From Nocardioides jensenii JCM 1364 = NBRC 14755 (lineage in GTDB: Bacteria > Actinomycetota > Actinomycetes > Propionibacteriales > Nocardioidaceae), in contig NZ_BCRJ01000003.1 of assembly GCF_001552535.1 (NCBI RefSeq), forward strand, positions 62,001-126,000: a stretch of DNA of 64,000 nucleotides. Reading direction: 5' to 3'. Shown here in pieces: positions 51,049 through 59,170 of the stretch. The position numbers were made by a program, and so were the translations under genes. The notes below the pieces were generated by a model. The model was not told the origin of the DNA. It did not search any database and saw only the letters and a list, made by a program, of their open reading frames with translations. Every line of letters starts with the position of its first letter. Position 1 is the stretch's first letter.

Positions 51049-52278
51049 CTAGGCGGCTGCGCGATCGTCGTCTCGGCTGGACGCAATCGCTGCAGCGGTC
51101 AGACGTCGCTGGCGCTTGGGCATGCCGAAGGTCGGGTGCGAGACCGCCCACAGCGAAATCTTGACGATGCCCGCCTTGATGCGGGCGGCCTTGCGGCCGC
51201 CCATGTACTTCGGCTTCGGGTGTCCTTTGGCGTCGACCGTCTGGAGGATCCCGTCCCGCCGCCCGAGGCTGATGTGGTTGCCCGGGTAGACCAGCTTGGT
51301 GTATTCAATCTTGCGGCCGGTCAGGCGGCCCACGATCGCGTCCATGGCCTGCCCACCGGTGTGGCCAGCCGAAGCGCAGGACATCGGCAAGGGTCGGCCG
51401 TTGTCGCCGATGGTGTAGACGCTGTCGCCGGCCGCGTAGACGTTCGGGTGCGAGACCGAGCGCATGGTGCGATCCACGACGATCTGACCGGTCGAGGCGA
51501 CCTCCAGTCCGCTGGCAGCAGCGATCGGGTTCACCGAGAACCCGGCGGTCCACACGGTCGCGTGGGACGCGAAGACAGTGCCGTCGGTGGCGATGACTTG
51601 TGTCGCCTCGACGGCTTCGATGGTGGTGTGCTCCACCGCGGTGATACCCAGCCGCTCGCAGGTCCGGCGTAGGTGACGGCGGGCCCCGGGTGAGAGCCGG
51701 GCCCCCAGTTCGCCTCGGGCGATCAGCGTCACCGAGAGGTTCGGCCGGGACTCGGCGAACTCGGCGGCGGACTCGATGCCTGTCCATCCGTCGCCGACTA
51801 CCAACACCCTGCCGCCATCACCCAACTGGTCCAGGCGCTCGCGGAGGCGCAGAGCAGCCGGACGACTGGTGACGTGGAAGGCATGCTCGGCAACTCCCGG
51901 GACCCCGTGGTCGGCGACGGCGCTGCCCAGCGTGTAGAGAAGGGTGTCGTAGCCAATCTCTCCACCGCCCGCGGGGTCGGCCACAGTGACGATCTGGCGC
52001 TCGGGGTCGACGGCGGTGACTCTGGCCACGCGTAGCCGTATCCCGGTGCCCGCGAAGACGTCGGCGAGTGCTGGACTGTCGATGTGCTGGCCTGTCGCGA
52101 ACTGGTGCATGCGCAGCCGCTGGACGAACTCCTCCTCAGCGTTGACGACCGTGATCACCGTGTCCGTCGGGGACAGTCGGCGCACCAAGTTCCCGGCCGT
52201 GAAGGCTCCGGCGTAGCCGGCGCCCAAGACCACGATGCGGTGCTTCGTGTGTTGTTCATGTCGGTTCGATTGCTCCAT
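51049..52278 (-). CDS. NDH-like FAD/NAD(P) oxidoreductase
   Basis: A 409-residue pyridine nucleotide-disulphide-type flavoprotein of the type II NADH dehydrogenase class: IVVLGAGYAGAFTAGNL (FAD), VVGDGWTGIESAAEFAE (NAD), VYAAGDSVYTI (FAD ribityl contact) and ISLGRRDG. It would pass electrons from NAD(P)H to a quinone at the membrane face. It resembles the protein at 60206 in pattern and is coupled to a sigma gene. A strong CRP-type site lies 42 bp upstream. Confidence 0.88.
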   Translation of the reverse strand: MEQSNRHEQHTKHRIVVLGAGYAGAFTAGNLVRRLSPTDTVITVVNAEEEFVQRLRMHQFATGQHIDSPALADVFAGTGIRLRVARVTAVDPERQIVTVADPAGGGEIGYDTLLYTLGSAVADHGVPGVAEHAFHVTSRPAALRLRERLDQLGDGGRVLVVGDGWTGIESAAEFAESRPNLSVTLIARGELGARLSPGARRHLRRTCERLGITAVEHTTIEAVEATQVIATDGTVFASHATVWTAGFSVNPIAAASGLEVASTGQIVVDRTMRSVSHPNVYAAGDSVYTIGDNGRPLPMSCASAGHTGGQAMDAIVGRLTGRKIEYTKLVYPGNHISLGRRDGILQTVDAKGHPKPKYMGGRKAARIKAGIVKISLWAVSHPTFGMPKRQRRLTAAAIASSRDDDRAAA

Positions 52279-52319
52279 GTCACTTGAGCGGAACGGAGCG
52301 CTGATTGATGACAGGCATC

Positions 52320-52341
52320 GGGTGTGATGTGGATCACACCC
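52320..52341. promoter_or_regulatory. CRP/GlxR-type binding site
   Basis: GGGTGTGAT-N4-ATCACACCC, a perfect palindrome that contains the CRP/GlxR consensus TGTGA-N6-TCACA. It lies 42 bp before the NDH-like gene and beyond the MFS stop, so it likely controls the flavoprotein-sigma operon in response to cAMP or redox state. Confidence 0.7.
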
Positions 52342-52385
52342 TAGCGTGGCGGCCAGCATCGGAAGCGCTTCACGACCCAAGCGAT

Positions 52386-53588
52386 CTAGTTCAGTACAGC
52401 TGACGCGAGGTTGGGACCGAACGCGCCGCCGAGCAGGTATGCGAGCATGACGAGCCCTGTGGCGGTGGAACGATCTTGTGTGGGTGCGGACTCGGTGGCG
52501 GGCGAAATGAGCGCCGCGAGCCCGCTGGTTGCCGCGAACACTGCCCCGGCGGGTACCAACAGGAGCGCCCCCGACGTGTTCGCGAGAGCAAGAGCGACGG
52601 TGAGGCCACCCGCCAGCACCGGAACAGCGATAGCGACGCGCTGTGACGCGCGGGACCACGATGTCCAGCACCATGCGGCAAGGGAGCCGGCGAGCAGAGC
52701 CGACAGCTGCGCGAATCCCACGCGGCCGTCCTCCCAGCCGCAGCAGCGGGACGCTAATCGGGGGAACAGGTAGAGCAGGGCGAAGTAGGAGGTCGAAAGC
52801 GTCAGCACCAAGAAGCTGCTGGTGAGGAAGGCGCCGTTTCGGAGCACGGCCAGCGGCACGAAACCGTGCGGGCGTACCCGGATGCGGATCGCCACCGCGA
52901 TGAGCGCCAGGACCGCCATCACCCCCGCGTGCGCGGGGATGTGAGGTAGCAGAACCAACGCGGTGACCAAGAACGCAAACGCCGCAGCACCGATGCCGTC
53001 GAACGTGCCGGTCCGCCGGTCGGCCACCATCTGCGAGACAGCGATATGGCGAACGCGCGGGATGGCCACCAGGCTCACCGCCGACACGCTCAGCGCCAAG
53101 CGCCACGAGACTGCTGTGCTGAGCAGCTCACCGACGAGCGGTCCTGCCGCACCGATTGCCCCGTTGGCCGCGGTGATCGAGCCGCGAACTCGTGTGGAGT
53201 CGGCCAGAGTCATCGCCAGCGTGAAGAGGCCCGCCCCGCCCGCTCCCTGAGCAAGACGGCCGCAGGCCAGCACCGCCAGCGAGGGGGCCAGCACGACCAG
53301 CAAGGACCCGGCTCCGACCAAGGCTCCACAGCCAACCAGCACGGTCGTAACCCCATAGCGGCGGAGTACGGCGCTGGTCACCGGGGTAGCTACGGCGGCG
53401 GCCAGACCGAACGCGATGGCCACCCAGACGACCAGAGGGAGCGGCTCCTCCAAGCTCGAGCTCAACCGGTCGAAGAGCAGGACCGGGCTGTTGGCAGCGA
53501 GCGCGGTGGGGGAAGCGAGCAGGACGAGGCTCCAGCGGCGACTCGAGGGATGGGGCGGCGCAGGCGCGGTGATCAGTTGCGTGGTCAT
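52386..53588 (-). CDS. MFS transporter (drug-efflux type)
   Basis: A 400-residue MFS protein with about 12 helices (SPTALAANSPVLLFDRLSSS, VTSAVLRRYGVTTVLVGC, GRLAQGAGGAGLFTLAMTLA). The motif C-like GAAGPLVGELLS suggests an exporter of the DHA1 class. The ATG at 53588 is 7 nt after TACTGT (leaderless). It is divergent from the FMN reductase-TetR operon and shares the TetR operator, so probably a TetR-controlled efflux pump. Confidence 0.85.
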   Translation of the reverse strand: MTTQLITAPAPPHPSSRRWSLVLLASPTALAANSPVLLFDRLSSSLEEPLPLVVWVAIAFGLAAAVATPVTSAVLRRYGVTTVLVGCGALVGAGSLLVVLAPSLAVLACGRLAQGAGGAGLFTLAMTLADSTRVRGSITAANGAIGAAGPLVGELLSTAVSWRLALSVSAVSLVAIPRVRHIAVSQMVADRRTGTFDGIGAAAFAFLVTALVLLPHIPAHAGVMAVLALIAVAIRIRVRPHGFVPLAVLRNGAFLTSSFLVLTLSTSYFALLYLFPRLASRCCGWEDGRVGFAQLSALLAGSLAAWCWTSWSRASQRVAIAVPVLAGGLTVALALANTSGALLLVPAGAVFAATSGLAALISPATESAPTQDRSTATGLVMLAYLLGGAFGPNLASAVLN

Positions 53589-53595
53589 GACTTAC

Positions 53596-53624
53596 ACAGT
53601 AGCGTCTACTTTGTAGACTGTAAT
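53596..53624. promoter_or_regulatory. TetR-type operator in a divergent promoter
   Basis: GTCTAC-TTT-GTAGAC (53604-53618) is a perfect palindrome between the MFS and FMN reductase genes. It lies beside the MFS -10 (TACTGT, minus strand, 53596-53601) and overlaps TAGACT of the other promoter, a good place for repression of both by the TetR encoded downstream. Confidence 0.7.
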
Positions 53625-53646
53625 GTGCACATAGAGGAAGAGGAAG

Positions 53647-54234
53647 ATGATGGCTGCACGTCAACTGCGCGTCCTGGGTCTGTCGGGCAGCTTGCGCACT
53701 CGGTCCTACAACGCTGCTTTGTTGCGCGGGGCGCGCGAGCTGTGTCCGGTGGGAACCACGGTCGAGGTATTCGACGAACTCGGCACGCTGCCGCTGTACG
53801 ACGAGGATCTGGACGATGACCCGTTGCCGTCCGCGGTGGCTCATCTCCGCAGCCGGATCGAGGCTGCTGACGGGGTTCTGTTGGTCACCCCCGAGCACAA
53901 TGCGTCTGTTCCGGCAGCGTTGAAGAACGCGCTGGACTGGGCCAGCCGACCGACTGGGGCCGCCGCGCTGACTGGTAAGCCGGTGGCAATCGCCGGGGCG
54001 TCGCCCGGAGCGCTCGGGACGGTACGCGCCCAGATCGCGCTTCGCCAGGTTCTCTCCGCCATCGATGCAAAGGTATTGGCCCGCCCCGAGGTGTTGGTCT
54101 TCCGCTGTCATGAACGCATCAGCCCAGACGGCACGATCACCGACATTGCTACCGAGAACCTGCTACGAGAACTCCTGATGGGGTTGTCCCGGCAGATTCG
54201 AGCGCAGCACGACTCTGGCATGCTGACGGCATGA
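53647..54234 (+). CDS. NADPH-dependent FMN reductase
   Basis: A 195-residue flavodoxin-fold reductase: VLGLSGSLRTRSYNAALLRG (FMN phosphate loop GSLRxxSxN), DGVLLVTPEHNASVPAALKN (family signature T-P-E-Y/H-N) and ASPGALGTVRAQ. It reduces FMN, quinones or chromate-like oxidants with NADPH. Its stop overlaps the TetR start (ATGA). Divergent from the MFS exporter. Confidence 0.9.
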   Translation: MMAARQLRVLGLSGSLRTRSYNAALLRGARELCPVGTTVEVFDELGTLPLYDEDLDDDPLPSAVAHLRSRIEAADGVLLVTPEHNASVPAALKNALDWASRPTGAAALTGKPVAIAGASPGALGTVRAQIALRQVLSAIDAKVLARPEVLVFRCHERISPDGTITDIATENLLRELLMGLSRQIRAQHDSGMLTA

Positions 54235-54893
54235 CCCGGTCGCAGACGGGCGGCTCGAGCTCCGGCTACGGTCGCGCGGACAAGCGGCAGGCGATCGCCT
54301 CCGCCGCACGCCGAGTCTTCGGGCGTGACGGATACACCCGCACCAGCATCGACACCGTTGCCACCGAGGCCCAGGTGTCACGGCGCACGATCTACAACCA
54401 CTTTGGAGACAAGCACAATCTCTTCCTCGCCGTGGCGCTTGAGGGTGCGGTAGACGTGACCGAGGCGATCAACTCGCTGATGGAGCGCCACCTTCGGAAG
54501 GTCATCGACCTCCGCGAGGACCTCATCGATTTCAGTCTGGACCGGGTAGCCGCCGTGAGCACCTATCCAGATCACTTCGCCTTGGTGCGCACCATCGAGG
54601 CCGAAGCCGTCCACTTGCCCTCGGACATCCTGCAAGCCTGGATATCCGCCGGCCCTCAGACTGCATACCTCCGCCTCGCTCCCTACTTGGCGTCGCTCGC
54701 CACCCGGGGGCTGCTCGAAGTGCCTGATCCCGAGCTGGCGGCCAATCACCTGACACTGCTCACTGTCACCGACGTCAACCACCGCACGTTCTACGGTGCC
54801 GTGCCCCTACCGGAGGACGAGGTCAGGACCATCGTCACCACCGGCGTGGATGCTTTCCTGAGCCTGTATCGAGGTTCTCGAGCAGACCCCTGA
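54231..54893 (+). CDS. TetR-family regulator
   Basis: A 220-residue TetR repressor. N-terminal helix-turn-helix AIASAARRVFGRDGYTRTSI, VSRRTIYNHFGDKHNLF; helical ligand domain with DUF-like TetR_C_7 pattern. Coupled to the FMN reductase gene, it probably binds GTCTAC-TTT-GTAGAC and represses the reductase, itself and the divergent exporter until an oxidant or drug is bound. Confidence 0.9.
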   Translation: MTRSQTGGSSSGYGRADKRQAIASAARRVFGRDGYTRTSIDTVATEAQVSRRTIYNHFGDKHNLFLAVALEGAVDVTEAINSLMERHLRKVIDLREDLIDFSLDRVAAVSTYPDHFALVRTIEAEAVHLPSDILQAWISAGPQTAYLRLAPYLASLATRGLLEVPDPELAANHLTLLTVTDVNHRTFYGAVPLPEDEVRTIVTTGVDAFLSLYRGSRADP

Positions 54894-54971
54894 CGTGACG
54901 CGCGCAGGACCGGGGGCGGCCTGGAGCGGCCGAGTCGGCGATACGAACCGGCGCCACCTGATTCCGGAGAT

Positions 54972-54998
54972 TGTCACAGAACGCGGAACCACTTTGTC
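54972..54998 (+). promoter_or_regulatory. ECF41-type promoter before sdhC
   Basis: TGTCACA-N16-TGTC, 49 bp before the sdhC start at 55048. The -35 is the exact ECF41 sequence. Confidence 0.7.
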
Positions 54999-55047
54999 TC
55001 GTGTCGTGACATAGCCAATGCGAGCGATCCAGGACTCGGAGGGACGG

Positions 55048-55749
55048 ATGTCCAGCCAAAGAACGGCGCCGAATGCGTTGATCACCAGCGCCCGCGGGAG
55101 CCGCACGACGATCTTCCTGAAGATCCTGATGGCGGTCAGCGGACTGACTGGGGTGGGATTCCTGCTGTTCCACATGTACGGAAACCTCAAAGCCTTCGGA
55201 GGCGAGCACAAGTTCAACCACTACGCGGAGTGGTTACGCGAAGTGGGAGGGCCAGTGCTCCCGCACACGAGCTTTCTGTGGGCCGTCCGCATCACACTGA
55301 TCCTCGCGGTGATCATCCACATCTACGCCGCGTTCTCGCTCTGGAAGCGTGCTCACAGGGCCCGCTCGACGCAGTACGTCGTCAGGAGGTACGCCAAGGC
55401 AACGGTGGCGAGCCGCACGATGCGGTGGGGCGGAATCACGCTGCTGCTCTACATCGTCTGGCACCTGATCAACTTCACGGTCGGCCGGGTGAATGTCACC
55501 GGCGGCCCGACCGACAACCGCTACCAGTTGATGGTCGACAGCTTCAGCACCTGGTGGCTGACACTGATCTATCTGCTTGCGCTGGCCGCGCTCGGTGCTC
55601 ATCTCCATCACGGCATCTGGAGCTCCGCGCAGACGCTCGGTCTGACCAACAGCGCCAAGGCCAAGCAGACAGCCTTGGCAACGGCCATCCTCATCTCAGG
55701 TGGATTCGCGCTCGTGCCCGTGGCCGTGTTCCTCGGCATCATTGCCTGA
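55048..55749 (+). CDS. sdhC: orphan succinate dehydrogenase cytochrome b subunit
   Basis: A 233-residue five-helix membrane protein of the actinobacterial SdhC (b558) class: LLFHMYGNLKAFGGEHKFNH, WAVRITLILAVIIHIYAAFS, LLLYIVWHLINFTVGRVN and GAHLHHGIWSSAQTLG, with the four haem-ligating His visible. In complex II this subunit carries haem b and quinone. No flavoprotein or Fe-S subunit is encoded near, so it may serve a separate membrane redox role. The ATG at 55048 follows GGAGG by 5 nt. Confidence 0.88.
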   Translation: MSSQRTAPNALITSARGSRTTIFLKILMAVSGLTGVGFLLFHMYGNLKAFGGEHKFNHYAEWLREVGGPVLPHTSFLWAVRITLILAVIIHIYAAFSLWKRAHRARSTQYVVRRYAKATVASRTMRWGGITLLLYIVWHLINFTVGRVNVTGGPTDNRYQLMVDSFSTWWLTLIYLLALAALGAHLHHGIWSSAQTLGLTNSAKAKQTALATAILISGGFALVPVAVFLGIIA

Positions 55750-55804
55750 CCCCGGTTTCTTTCATCAGCTTCTCCGAAAATATGCACTGGGCTTGTGGTT
55801 GTTC

Positions 55805-55831
55805 TGTGACCTCGAGCCTCCGACTTTCGTC
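55805..55831 (+). promoter_or_regulatory. ECF41-type promoter before sigma copy 2
   Basis: TGTGACC-N16-CGTC, 37 bp before the start at 55869. Exact -10 and spacer. Confidence 0.65.
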
Positions 55832-55868
55832 ATACCTCTGACAAGGTGTGCGCGAGGAAGGTGTCTTC

Positions 55869-56750
55869 ATGATCGGATCAGGACCCCCAGATGCGCTGGT
55901 TGAAGCGTTCGATGAACAGCGCGCGCGGCTTGTGGCGGTCGCCTACCGGATGCTCGGCTCTCGTGCCGACGCCGAGGACGCGGTGCAGGAGGCCTGGCTG
56001 CGACTTGCCCGCCAGGATCCGGGCTCGATCGAGAACCTGGCCGGCTGGTTGACCACCGTCGTCGGCCGGGTCTGCATCGATGTGCTGCGTTCACGCAATA
56101 TCCGGCCGGAGGCGTCGTACGACGAGCACCTGCCCGAGTTGGTGGTGGCCGAGGACACCGAAGCCGGGCCAGAGGACGAGGCAGTACTGGCCGAGTCGGT
56201 TGGACTCGCGCTGATGGTGGTGCTCGAGACCCTCAAGCCGGCCGAGCGGCTGGCATTCGTGCTGCACGACATGTTCGCAGTGCCGTTCGATGAGATCGGT
56301 CAGGTCGTCGGAACGTCGACCGACGCCGCCAAGATGCTCGCCTGGCGAGCCCGTCGCAAGGTCCAGGACACCCCCCGACCGACGGCTGAACGGCGGCAGC
56401 AACGCGCAGTCGTCGACGCCTTCCTCGCCGCCGCCCGGGAGGGTGACTTCGAAGGCCTGCTACGCGTTCTGGATCCAGAGGTGACCTGGCGGGTCCACAC
56501 GGCGCGCGGCTCAGTCGTCAGGCAGGGAGCATCCAGCGTGGCCGACAAGCTCAAGCAGGCGAGGCGAGCGAAGTTCACCGCGCGGCGGGTGCTCGTGAAC
56601 GGAGAGCCAGGCGTCGGCGTCTGGGACCTCGACGGCCGGGTACGCGGCGTGATGGCGTGCACGGTCATCGACGGTCGCATCGTCGCGATGGAGTCCGTGA
56701 TCGATCCAGCTCGACTAGCAGCAATCGATCTGCCTGCAGTTCCTGAGTGA
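55869..56750 (+). CDS. ECF41-like sigma factor (copy 2 of a duplicated pair)
   Basis: A 293-residue ECF sigma factor nearly identical to that at 49141 (about 95 percent by eye), with the same SnoaL-like C-terminus lacking DGGGK. The recognition helices (TDAAKMLAWRARRKVQDTP) are unchanged, so both copies should read the same promoters. The upstream promoter is better preserved here. It follows sdhC on the same strand. Confidence 0.9.
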   Translation: MIGSGPPDALVEAFDEQRARLVAVAYRMLGSRADAEDAVQEAWLRLARQDPGSIENLAGWLTTVVGRVCIDVLRSRNIRPEASYDEHLPELVVAEDTEAGPEDEAVLAESVGLALMVVLETLKPAERLAFVLHDMFAVPFDEIGQVVGTSTDAAKMLAWRARRKVQDTPRPTAERRQQRAVVDAFLAAAREGDFEGLLRVLDPEVTWRVHTARGSVVRQGASSVADKLKQARRAKFTARRVLVNGEPGVGVWDLDGRVRGVMACTVIDGRIVAMESVIDPARLAAIDLPAVPE

Positions 56751-56765
56751 AAGCGGATCGCGGCC

Positions 56766-56792
56766 TGTTACCTCGATGTGGCGCGCATCGTC
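56766..56792 (+). promoter_or_regulatory. ECF41-type promoter before the membrane protein/nitroreductase operon
   Basis: TGTTACC-N16-CGTC, 175 bp before the start at 56968. Exact -10 and spacer; the long leader is unusual and has no gene. Confidence 0.6.
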
Positions 56793-56967
56793 ACTTCATT
56801 TGAGGTACCTCTCCGCCAGGAGAAATCTCATGTCCATCGGGACTCTTCCGGCGCTCGTGCAAACAGGCGCAGCGAGGCACTGATTCTCGTTGATGCGTCG
56901 CCCGGCTGAGTGCGGATCTCGTCCAGTCGCGCATCCCTCGGAGCATTCGACCACCTTGGAGTCAAAT

Positions 56968-57963
56968 ATGATCAAACGCCCGAGCCCTCGTATCGAATCA
57001 GCGCCCGGCTCTGGCGCATTGGTTGGCATAGTTCTCGGCCTCACTGCTGTGATCTGCCTGATGTTGCTGGCCTTTTCCACACCGGCCATCCACTCCGGAC
57101 CCCATGATCTGCCACTCGCAGTGTCCGGCCCTGAGCCCGCCGTCGCCCAGTTGCGAACCACGCTGGATGAGAACCGCCCCGACGCATTCGCAGTGAAGGT
57201 TCATGCCACTTCAGACGATGTGGCTTCTGCGATCAAGGAGCGTGCCGCAGTGGGCGGAATCTCGATCGCTCCAGATGGGATCACGATCCAGGTCGCATCC
57301 GCTGCTGGTGCCCCCTACGTCTCCCTCTTGCGCAACATCGGCTCCGGGTTCGCGTCCCAGGGACAGCCTGTGAAGTACATCGATGTGGCGCCCCTCACCA
57401 GCGACGACCCCAATGGCTCAGGAGTGGCGGCGCTGGCTCTCCCCCTTGCCCTCGGGGGCACCCTGTCCGCGGTCGCGCTCGCCACGATGTTCCGACGTAG
57501 CAGGACACGGCGCATCGTCGGCAGTCTGGCGTTTTCGATGGTCGCGGGCCTCGCTGCGACTGTCCTCCTCAGGTTCGTTTTGGGCACGGTCGACGGGGCC
57601 TTCTGGGGCACTTCTGCGGCAGTGGGACTGGGAATCGCGGCGATATCCCTCACCGTTCTCGGGCTGGAGTCTCTGCTGGGATACGTCGGTATCGGCGTGG
57701 GCGCATTGACCATGGTCTTCGTCGCCAACCCATTGTCGGGAATCGCGTCGGGCTCCGCCTGGTTGCCACAACCGTGGGGTGACATCGGCCAGTTCCTACC
57801 GATCGGCGCCGCAGGCACCCTTATCCGATCCACCGCCTTCTTCGACGGAGCCGGTTCCGTGAACGCATTGCTGGTTCTCGGTGGCTGGGTAATCCTCGGA
57901 CTGTCCCTCCTGGCGATGTCGACACGACGCCACTCTCCGACAGAGGTTACCTCGGCATCATGA
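56968..57963 (+). CDS. ABC-2/YhgE-like membrane protein
   Basis: A 331-residue membrane protein: one N-terminal helix (ALVGIVLGLTAVICLMLLAF), an external domain of ~110 residues (HDLPLAVSGPEPAVAQLRTT), then five helices (LALPLALGGTLSAVALATMF onward). This resembles ABC-2 or YhgE/Pip-type permeases of the DUF-class in actinobacteria. GGAG lies 6 nt before the ATG. Overlaps the nitroreductase gene by ATGA. Confidence 0.75.
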   Translation: MIKRPSPRIESAPGSGALVGIVLGLTAVICLMLLAFSTPAIHSGPHDLPLAVSGPEPAVAQLRTTLDENRPDAFAVKVHATSDDVASAIKERAAVGGISIAPDGITIQVASAAGAPYVSLLRNIGSGFASQGQPVKYIDVAPLTSDDPNGSGVAALALPLALGGTLSAVALATMFRRSRTRRIVGSLAFSMVAGLAATVLLRFVLGTVDGAFWGTSAAVGLGIAAISLTVLGLESLLGYVGIGVGALTMVFVANPLSGIASGSAWLPQPWGDIGQFLPIGAAGTLIRSTAFFDGAGSVNALLVLGGWVILGLSLLAMSTRRHSPTEVTSAS

Positions 57964-58577
57964 ACGCTCGCAGGTTCCCGACGTGGCCGGTCAGGTACGT
58001 GGCTGAACCAGCCCATCCACTCCTCCACCCCGTGCTGGCGTCACGATGGAGCCCGACCGCGTTCGATGGCGTCGCCACCGTCAACCTCGACGAGGTGGAT
58101 TCCTTGCTAGAGGCCGCGCGTTGGTCGCCATCGGCCGGGAACTCCCAACCGTGGGCGTTCATCGTGGGCCGGCGCGGCGAGCCAGAACACCACCGTCTGA
58201 CCCGCCATCTCACCGAGAGCTCCCAAGCATGGGCGCCGTCAGCGGGTCTACTCATCGCCAACCTGTCACACCGACTCATCGAGAACACCGACTGGGAGTT
58301 CTCGGAGTTCTCGACCTATGACCTGGGTCAGGCTGTCGCACACATGACCTTTCAAGCACAGTTTCTGGGTCTGTCCGTACGACAGTTCCGGGCATTCGAC
58401 CGCGCGGGCTTGACTGCCGAGTTCGACGTGCCGCCTCATTGGGAGGTGACGACGATGTCGGCCATCGGCCGGGTCCCCACCGCCGTCGGCCCACACGCAA
58501 CGACCACACGGACGACGCGCCAGCGCAGACCCACGTCCGACGTTCGGTGGCGACAGCGCACCGTCGGCGACCGGTAG
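57960..58577 (+). CDS. nitroreductase-family protein
   Basis: A 205-residue FMN-dependent nitroreductase: SRWSPTAFDG, LLEAARWSPSAGNSQPWAFI (FMN-binding) and YDLGQAVAHMTFQAQFLGL. It would reduce nitro-compounds or quinones with NAD(P)H. The C-terminal ~35 residues are Arg/Thr-rich but end near the family RRP-x-W motif. Coupled by ATGA to the membrane protein gene under an ECF41-type promoter. Confidence 0.85.
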   Translation: MNARRFPTWPVRYVAEPAHPLLHPVLASRWSPTAFDGVATVNLDEVDSLLEAARWSPSAGNSQPWAFIVGRRGEPEHHRLTRHLTESSQAWAPSAGLLIANLSHRLIENTDWEFSEFSTYDLGQAVAHMTFQAQFLGLSVRQFRAFDRAGLTAEFDVPPHWEVTTMSAIGRVPTAVGPHATTTRTTRQRRPTSDVRWRQRTVGDR

Positions 58578-58609
58578 CCGACAGTCCTCGATGCCGACAT
58601 GCTCGGCGC

Positions 58610-59170
58610 TCAGCTGCGTCGACGACGGGACCGGCGCATCCTCACGAGCCCCACAAGCGCGGCGAGGGCGGTCCCCAGAATTACGGCCACGAGGCCTGCC
58701 TCGCTCAGTGCTCGTGTGATGGCGTTGGCTACCAGCACCCACGTCAGTGCCGACAGCAGCGAGCCCCGCATCGAAGCCGGAAGAAACCGGCCATACGAAA
58801 GGCCCGAGGCACCGGCGATCGCCGGATGAGGGTGCGCACCACCGGGATGAGACGGGTGAGCATGATGGCCCACGGCCCGTATCGTCCAGGAGTCGCACGC
58901 CGAGGGCTGCGACCGCGGATCCAGCCAGGCGCGGACCGCCGGCTCGTCCCAATCCATAGTTCAGGTGGTCGCGGAGACGACTGGCCCCAAGGCAACCATG
59001 ACAACGGATGGTGCTGTCTGCGCGTCGTCCAACGTAACTGCCAGACCGGTGACGGCAACCTCCCCTGGCACGACGACGCCCAGCCCCAGGATCGCGTCAG
59101 CAAATGCAGAAAGTCCACCGAGGAGGGCGGGGATCCAGTCGTCCGGGTCAGTGAACGGCATCGGATCCAC
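58610..59170 (-). pseudogene. DedA-family membrane protein, deleted and frameshifted
   Basis: The N-terminal third (ALLGGLSAFADAILGLGVVV) and the C-terminal part (GLSYGRFLPASMRGSLLSAL, ANAITRALSEAGLVAVIL) are DedA. Between them the expected GDHINYWLGR is deleted, and GPWAIMLTRLIPVVRTLI is in another frame. Clearly broken. Its 5' end overlaps the PAP2 gene end. Confidence 0.8.
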
